Below are positions 7,112-10,322 of a stretch of DNA of 10,322 bases, piece by piece (the stretch's first letter is position 1; every line of letters starts with the position of its first letter). The notes below the pieces were generated by a model. The model saw only the letters and a program-made list of their open reading frames with translations, was not told the origin of the DNA and ran no database searches. This DNA is from Caldilineaceae bacterium. GTDB lineage: Bacteria; Chloroflexota; Anaerolineae; Caldilineales; Caldilineaceae. The stretch covers positions 1-10,322 of the forward strand of contig JAPPKT010000046.1 of assembly GCA_028819675.1 (NCBI GenBank), in the 5' to 3' direction. Made by a program: the position numbers and the translations under genes.

Positions 7112-7147
7112 GGGCAGTTGGGTTTCATCCGACTGCCTCTTTTGTTT
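7111..7147 (+). terminator. Intrinsic terminator, expression platform of the purH ZTP riboswitch
   Basis: GGCAGTTGG (7113-7121) pairs with CCGACTGCC (7129-7137), with one G-U pair and a 7-nt loop. Two further pairs, G7111-C7139 and G7112-U7138, can extend the stem. A U-rich tail, TCTTTTGTTT (7138-7147), follows. The extended base takes G7111 from aptamer P3, and the P3 5' strand CAGTCG (7093-7098) is also complementary to CGACTG (7130-7135) in the terminator 3' arm. Ligand-stabilised P3 and pseudoknot could therefore hinder the terminator and let RNA polymerase reach purH. The terminator is well supported; the exact switching mechanism is inferred. Confidence 0.82.
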
Positions 7148-7181
7148 GCCAGAATCTTTGCGTCCAAACAGGAGACCCACT

Positions 7182-8729
7182 ATGTCAAGCCAACGTGCAC
7201 TGATCTCAGTGTCCGACAAGACCGGCCTCACGTCTTTCGCAGGGAAGCTGTGCGACGCCGGCGTCGAGCTGGTCGCCAGCGGGGGCACGGCCACCCAACT
7301 TGCCGACGCCGGAATGCCGGTCACGCCCACCGAGGCTCTTACCGGCTTCCCTGAGCTTCTCGACGGCCGTGTCAAGACATTGCACCCAGCAATTCATGGC
7401 GGCATTCTCGCGCGCCGCACACAGGAGCATCTCGCCGAGCTGGAACAGCAAGGTCTTCACCCGATTGATTTGGTCATTGTCAACCTCTATCCCTTTCAGC
7501 GTACCGTGGCCGATGACGGAGTAACCCTGGCTGAGGCCGTGGAGCAGATCGACATCGGCGGCGTTGCCCTTTTGCGCGCTGCGGCCAAGAACTTCGAATC
7601 GGTGACGGTAGTTTGCGATCCGTCTGACTACGAACGCGTTGCGCTGGCCATTGCGGACGGAGGGCTTGACGCCGAAACCAGGCAGGCGCTGGCATTGAAG
7701 GCTTTTCTCCATACTGCCGATTACGATACGGCCATCTCTCGCTTCCTTTCCCAACAGCAGTTGCAAGATCGGGCGCATTCGGATGATATGGAAGAGATGC
7801 CTGCGCAGATTCGAGTGAATCTTGAGCGTGTGCAGGTGATGCGCTATGGCGAAAACCCTCATCAGAAGGGCGCACTCTACCGACACAGCGATGCCTCTCC
7901 CGCGTTTGAGCAACTCCACGGCCAAGAGATGAGCTACAACAACTGGCTGGACCTGGACGGCAGCTGGCAGGCGGCCCAGGACTTCGACGCGCCGACTGTG
8001 GCGATAATCAAGCACAGCAATCCTTGCGGGCTCGCCTCGGCTGATTCCCTGGCAAGTGCCTATGACGAAGCCCTTGCCTCCGACCCGGTAAGTGCCTTTG
8101 GCAGCATCATATCGGTAAACCGGACGCTCGACAGGGAGACCGCCGAGAGGATGGCAAAGCTGTTTGTCGAGATCGTAGCCGCGCCTGCATTCGACGAGGA
8201 CGCGCTTGCATTGCTTCAGCGCAAGAAGAACCTGCGCATATTGCGCGCCTGCGGTGCTGCCCCCCACTCGCTCAACATCCGCACGGTCTACGGAGGCGCC
8301 CTGGTCCAGGAAGCCGACAGCAGCATACATGACCTCGAACCGGCGAACTGGCGCATCGTGACCCAGAATAGTCCTGACGCATCGCAGCTGGCCGACCTTG
8401 CTTTTGCATGGCGCGTTTGCCGCCATGTAAAGAGCAACGCCATCGTATATGTCAAGAATCAAGCAACTGTAGGCGTGGGCGCGGGTCAGATGAGCCGCGT
8501 TGATTCGGTCATGCTTGCCGGTCACAAGGCTGGAGAGAGAGCATGCGGCGCGGTGATGGCGTCAGACGCCTTCTTTCCCTTTGCCGACGGTATCGAAGCT
8601 GCCGCCGCACATGGGGTTGCGGCTGTCATACAGCCGGGAGGCTCAATTCGCGATGAGGAGGTAATCGCGAGTTGCGACCGTCTGGGTCTGGTAATGGCCT
8701 TTACAGGGACGCGGCACTTTCGGCACTAG
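7182..8729 (+). CDS. purH: Bifunctional AICAR formyltransferase / IMP cyclohydrolase
   Basis: Catalyses the last two steps of purine synthesis: AICAR (ZMP) plus 10-formyl-tetrahydrofolate to FAICAR, then ring closure to IMP. The 515 residues match the usual 510-530. The N-terminal MGS-like cyclohydrolase domain (1-190) shows ALISVSDKTGL (6-16), VASGGTATQL (31-40), TLHPAIHGGILARR (66-79), NLYPF (101-105) and DIGGVALLRAAAKN (124-137). The formyltransferase domain (about 205-515) shows RYGENPHQKGALY (221-233), KHSNPCG (277-283) with the catalytic Lys-His pair, DPVSAFGSI (301-309), KSNAIVYVKN (417-426), GVGAGQMSRVDS (431-442) and the terminal FTGTRHFRH. I chose the ATG at 7182 because AGGAG (7170-7174) lies 7 nt upstream and the protein starts at the family's N-terminus; the longer frame from 6867 would read through the riboswitch. 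Expression is probably controlled by the upstream ZTP riboswitch and terminator. It stands alone, outside a pur operon. Confidence 0.98.
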   Translation: MSSQRALISVSDKTGLTSFAGKLCDAGVELVASGGTATQLADAGMPVTPTEALTGFPELLDGRVKTLHPAIHGGILARRTQEHLAELEQQGLHPIDLVIVNLYPFQRTVADDGVTLAEAVEQIDIGGVALLRAAAKNFESVTVVCDPSDYERVALAIADGGLDAETRQALALKAFLHTADYDTAISRFLSQQQLQDRAHSDDMEEMPAQIRVNLERVQVMRYGENPHQKGALYRHSDASPAFEQLHGQEMSYNNWLDLDGSWQAAQDFDAPTVAIIKHSNPCGLASADSLASAYDEALASDPVSAFGSIISVNRTLDRETAERMAKLFVEIVAAPAFDEDALALLQRKKNLRILRACGAAPHSLNIRTVYGGALVQEADSSIHDLEPANWRIVTQNSPDASQLADLAFAWRVCRHVKSNAIVYVKNQATVGVGAGQMSRVDSVMLAGHKAGERACGAVMASDAFFPFADGIEAAAAHGVAAVIQPGGSIRDEEVIASCDRLGLVMAFTGTRHFRH

Positions 8730-8755
8730 GGCAACAGCGCTTGTTTGAGATTATG

Positions 8756-8791
8756 GGCTGGCGGCTTGCGATATGCTCTGGCTGGCCGCCA
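8756..8791 (+). promoter_or_regulatory. Inverted and direct repeats around a possible -10 box before the epimerase gene
   Basis: TGGCGGC (8759-8765) and GCCGCCA (8785-8791) are a perfect 7-bp inverted repeat 19 nt apart, and GGCTGGC occurs twice (8756-8762, 8780-8786). Between the arms lies TATGCT (8772-8777), a possible -10 box inside TGCGATATGCT, which resembles the TGTGATAGGAT of two other putative promoters in the window. No good -35 at standard spacing. Without a U tract it is a poor terminator for purH, so an operator or promoter is the likelier reading. Confidence 0.3.
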
Positions 8792-8808
8792 CTCAAATTG
8801 GGAGGGAG

Positions 8809-8824
8809 TCTCGCAGTTGCGAGA
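8809..8824 (+). promoter_or_regulatory. Hairpin between ribosome binding site and start codon of the epimerase gene
   Basis: TCTCGC (8809-8814) and GCGAGA (8819-8824) form a 6-bp stem with an AGTT loop. It begins right after the Shine-Dalgarno-like GGGAGGGAG (8800-8808) and ends on the A of the ATG at 8824. The unfolded spacing of 15 nt is long for this start; folding the hairpin would bring the two closer. Confidence 0.4.
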
Positions 8825-9798
8825 TGCCTATGCACGTCTTAATCACAGGTGGCGCCGGATTCATCGGCAGCCATCTCGCCGGCGCCTTACTCAGACGCGG
8901 CGACTCTGTCTCGGTTCTTGACAATCTAAGTACAGGTTCGGCAGAGAACATCCAGGGTCTGCAGGGGCATCCTTGCTTCTCATTTGCCCAAGCCGATCTG
9001 GACGACGTTTCTGTCCTGGACGAACTAGCCGGTCGCGCCGATGCGATTGTGCACCTAGCAGCTGCGGTAGGTGTGCATCTGGTGCTGGAGAAGCCCACGC
9101 ATACAGTTGAGACGAACGTATTGGGCACACACGCCCTGCTGGCCGCCGCCCGGCGTTCCGGCTGCCAAACTCTGATTGCCAGCACCAGTGAAGTCTACGG
9201 CAAGAGCGAATCCTTGCCATTTTCCGAGAACGACGACTTAGTTCTCGGCCCCCCCAACCGCACCCGGTGGGTCTACGCCGCCACCAAGCTGCTCGACGAA
9301 TTTCTCGCCCTCGCTGCCCACCAGGAGTTCGGAATTCCTCTCACGATCATGCGGCTGTTCAATGTAGTTGGCCCACGACAGACCGGCCGTTTCGGAATGG
9401 TCCTGCCCAGGCTCGTCAGACAGGCCCTGCGAGGGCAGCCTCTTACCGTATACGGCGACGGATTGCAGACGCGCTGCTTCTGTCACGTCGCCGACGTCGT
9501 GCAGGCGATAGTTGGACTGCTGGGCCGGACTACGGCTAGCGGCCAGATCTACAACATCGGAAGTAACCAGGAGGTGACAATCCTCGAGCTGGCCGAACAG
9601 ATCGTCGACCGCGCCGATTCTGCTTCGCCGATCCACTATCTTCCATATAGCCAGGCCTATGCCGCCGGATTCGAGGATTTGCGCAGACGTGTACCGGATA
9701 TCTCTAAGATCGCCGACGAAATCGGATGGAAGCCTACCCACTTGTTGCCGAAAATCCTGGATGATATGATTGATTTTGAGAGGGGCAGGTTGACCTGA
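8824..9798 (+). CDS. NAD-dependent nucleotide-sugar epimerase/dehydratase (extended SDR)
   Basis: A 324-residue extended short-chain dehydrogenase/reductase acting on a nucleotide-linked sugar (GalE, dTDP-glucose dehydratase, GDP-mannose dehydratase and UDP-xylose synthase relatives). Features: NAD-binding TGGAGFIG (8-15), acidic Asp33 in SVLDNLSTG (30-38) favouring NAD over NADP, HLAA (77-80), STSEVYG (120-126) with the catalytic Ser/Thr, YAATK (151-155) with the Tyr-Lys pair, RLFNVVGPRQ (177-186), and the substrate-side VYGDGLQTRCFCHVADVV (209-226). The STSEVYG and DDLVLGPP stretches recall the subgroup often labelled UDP-glucuronate decarboxylase-like, but the product sugar cannot be assigned. 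An upstream in-frame ATG at 8773 would add 17 non-family residues and overlap a possible promoter; ATG 8830 is an alternative two codons on. A GGGAGGGAG lies at 8800-8808 with a hairpin between it and the start. It follows purH by 94 bases on the same strand, and plausibly supplies sugars for surface glycans. Confidence 0.92.
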   Translation: MPMHVLITGGAGFIGSHLAGALLRRGDSVSVLDNLSTGSAENIQGLQGHPCFSFAQADLDDVSVLDELAGRADAIVHLAAAVGVHLVLEKPTHTVETNVLGTHALLAAARRSGCQTLIASTSEVYGKSESLPFSENDDLVLGPPNRTRWVYAATKLLDEFLALAAHQEFGIPLTIMRLFNVVGPRQTGRFGMVLPRLVRQALRGQPLTVYGDGLQTRCFCHVADVVQAIVGLLGRTTASGQIYNIGSNQEVTILELAEQIVDRADSASPIHYLPYSQAYAAGFEDLRRRVPDISKIADEIGWKPTHLLPKILDDMIDFERGRLT

Positions 9799-9871
9799 AT
9801 CGGTTACTCTTTCATCGCGTCAGCCGGAAAACCCTTTGTCGGGACAATGAGACTACTACAAGGAGAAAGGA

Positions 9872-10322
9872 ATGAAAGCCCGTTTGATTGGAGGGATCCA
9901 TGTTTTACTTACTGCAGCGTTGATATTGGGATCGTTTTTGGCTACCGAAGCTTTCGCTCAGGAAGGCAGCGAATCGCCCCCAGCAGCCGAAATCGTAAAT
10001 GAAGAGGGCGGGCCCGTCAGAATTACGGGAAGTGTTAACTACACCGCGCCCTATTTCACAATCGGCGTTGCTCAACCGCTGGTGATACTTGAGGACCAGG
10101 CTGGATTCGTAGACCGCAATGAGCATTTTCTTATGCCGGTTGAATCCCAGACAATCGGTCAGATAACAACGGATTTCTTTACATCACCTTTTGAGTATTC
10201 GCTTGCCCTCCCCATCGAACCGCAGGGTAGTTACCGCGATGTCGACAATGACGAGTCAGAAGACCAGGGTGTGCAGGTATTCGCGATTGCTTACTGGGAC
10301 AACACTTTTGGCGACCCATTCC
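9872..10322 (+). CDS. Secreted protein, 5' part only; possibly N-terminal region of an S41-peptidase-type protein
   Basis: The frame runs open off the right edge (150 full codons). AGGAG (9861-9865) lies 6 nt ahead of the ATG. The start is a textbook signal peptide: MKARLIGG, hydrophobic core to about residue 24, and AFA before Gln30 as probable cleavage site. A short acidic linker follows, then a soluble, aromatic- and acidic-rich domain with PVRITGSVNYTAP (48-60), PLVILEDQAGFVDRN (70-84), LPIEPQGSYRDVDNDESED (114-132) and VFAIAYWDNTFGDPF (136-150). From memory this resembles the region before the PDZ and protease domains in Chloroflexota S41-family proteins, but no protease or PDZ motif is inside the window. 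The DVDNDESED stretch could bind calcium. It is 73 bases downstream of the epimerase gene on the same strand, with no strong terminator between. Export is well supported; family is a guess. Too short a frame segment was left by the edge to name a function. Confidence 0.75.
   Translation, partial: MKARLIGGIHVLLTAALILGSFLATEAFAQEGSESPPAAEIVNEEGGPVRITGSVNYTAPYFTIGVAQPLVILEDQAGFVDRNEHFLMPVESQTIGQITTDFFTSPFEYSLALPIEPQGSYRDVDNDESEDQGVQVFAIAYWDNTFGDPF

Noticed and set aside
6867..7181. Long N-terminal extension of purH (start at 6867)
   Set aside because: The extension would translate the promoter, riboswitch and terminator. PurH family proteins start at the ATG at 7182, which has AGGAG 7 nt upstream.
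7206..8525. Minus-strand 439-codon open frame opposite purH
   Set aside because: Shadow frame of a clearly recognised purH; high-GC codon bias keeps the antisense frame open and its translation resembles no family.

Overview
The window looks like one end of a bacterial metagenomic or draft contig, of moderately high GC (impression only, not computed). I read it tentatively as Chloroflexota (Anaerolineae/Caldilineales-like). That rests on the mix of genes and on my memory that the secreted protein cut by the right edge resembles the front part of S41-peptidase proteins of that group. The phylum is an inference. The first ~90 bases are homopolymer runs and are most likely sequencing or assembly artefact.

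Layout, left to right. Positions 91-478 hold no convincing gene, only some inverted repeats. A SIMPL-domain (DUF541) exported protein lies on the minus strand (479-1252). Divergent from it is a 757-residue O-antigen-ligase/polymerase-family membrane protein (1417-3690) with an unusual extracytoplasmic N-terminal domain. Convergent to that is a tightly packed minus-strand operon: 6-phosphogluconate dehydrogenase (gnd), a membrane-anchored TlpA-type thioredoxin, and an aminoglycoside/choline-kinase-fold phosphotransferase. The reading frames overlap (gnd/tlpA by 10 or 4 nt, tlpA/kinase by 4 nt), so they are probably translationally coupled. Divergent from gnd, after a 447-base intergenic region, is purH (7182-8729). 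Then come an extended-SDR NAD-dependent nucleotide-sugar epimerase/dehydratase (8824-9798) and the start of a secreted protein that runs off the window (9872-10322).

The most informative part is the leader of purH. Positions 6974-7111 carry the hallmarks of a ZTP (pfl) riboswitch: a perfect 7-bp P1, the ACTGGCGAAC junction, a GTGG/CCAC P2, GGGAG, and a 3' hairpin whose loop holds CGCC followed by TGGGC. It is followed at once by a classical intrinsic terminator (7111-7147) and then by a good ribosome binding site for purH. A matching extended -10 promoter lies just upstream. PurH consumes ZMP (AICAR) with 10-formyl-tetrahydrofolate, so a ZMP-responsive switch here is biologically coherent. 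The aptamer carries an extra ~43-nt hairpin between the first junction and P2, which is worth a structural look.

Functionally the window joins central and nucleotide metabolism (gnd, purH) with cell-surface glycan genes (ligase/polymerase, nucleotide-sugar epimerase) and envelope proteins (SIMPL, TlpA, secreted C-terminal gene). I see no mobile element, CRISPR array, tRNA or rRNA, and no wholly new multi-gene system.
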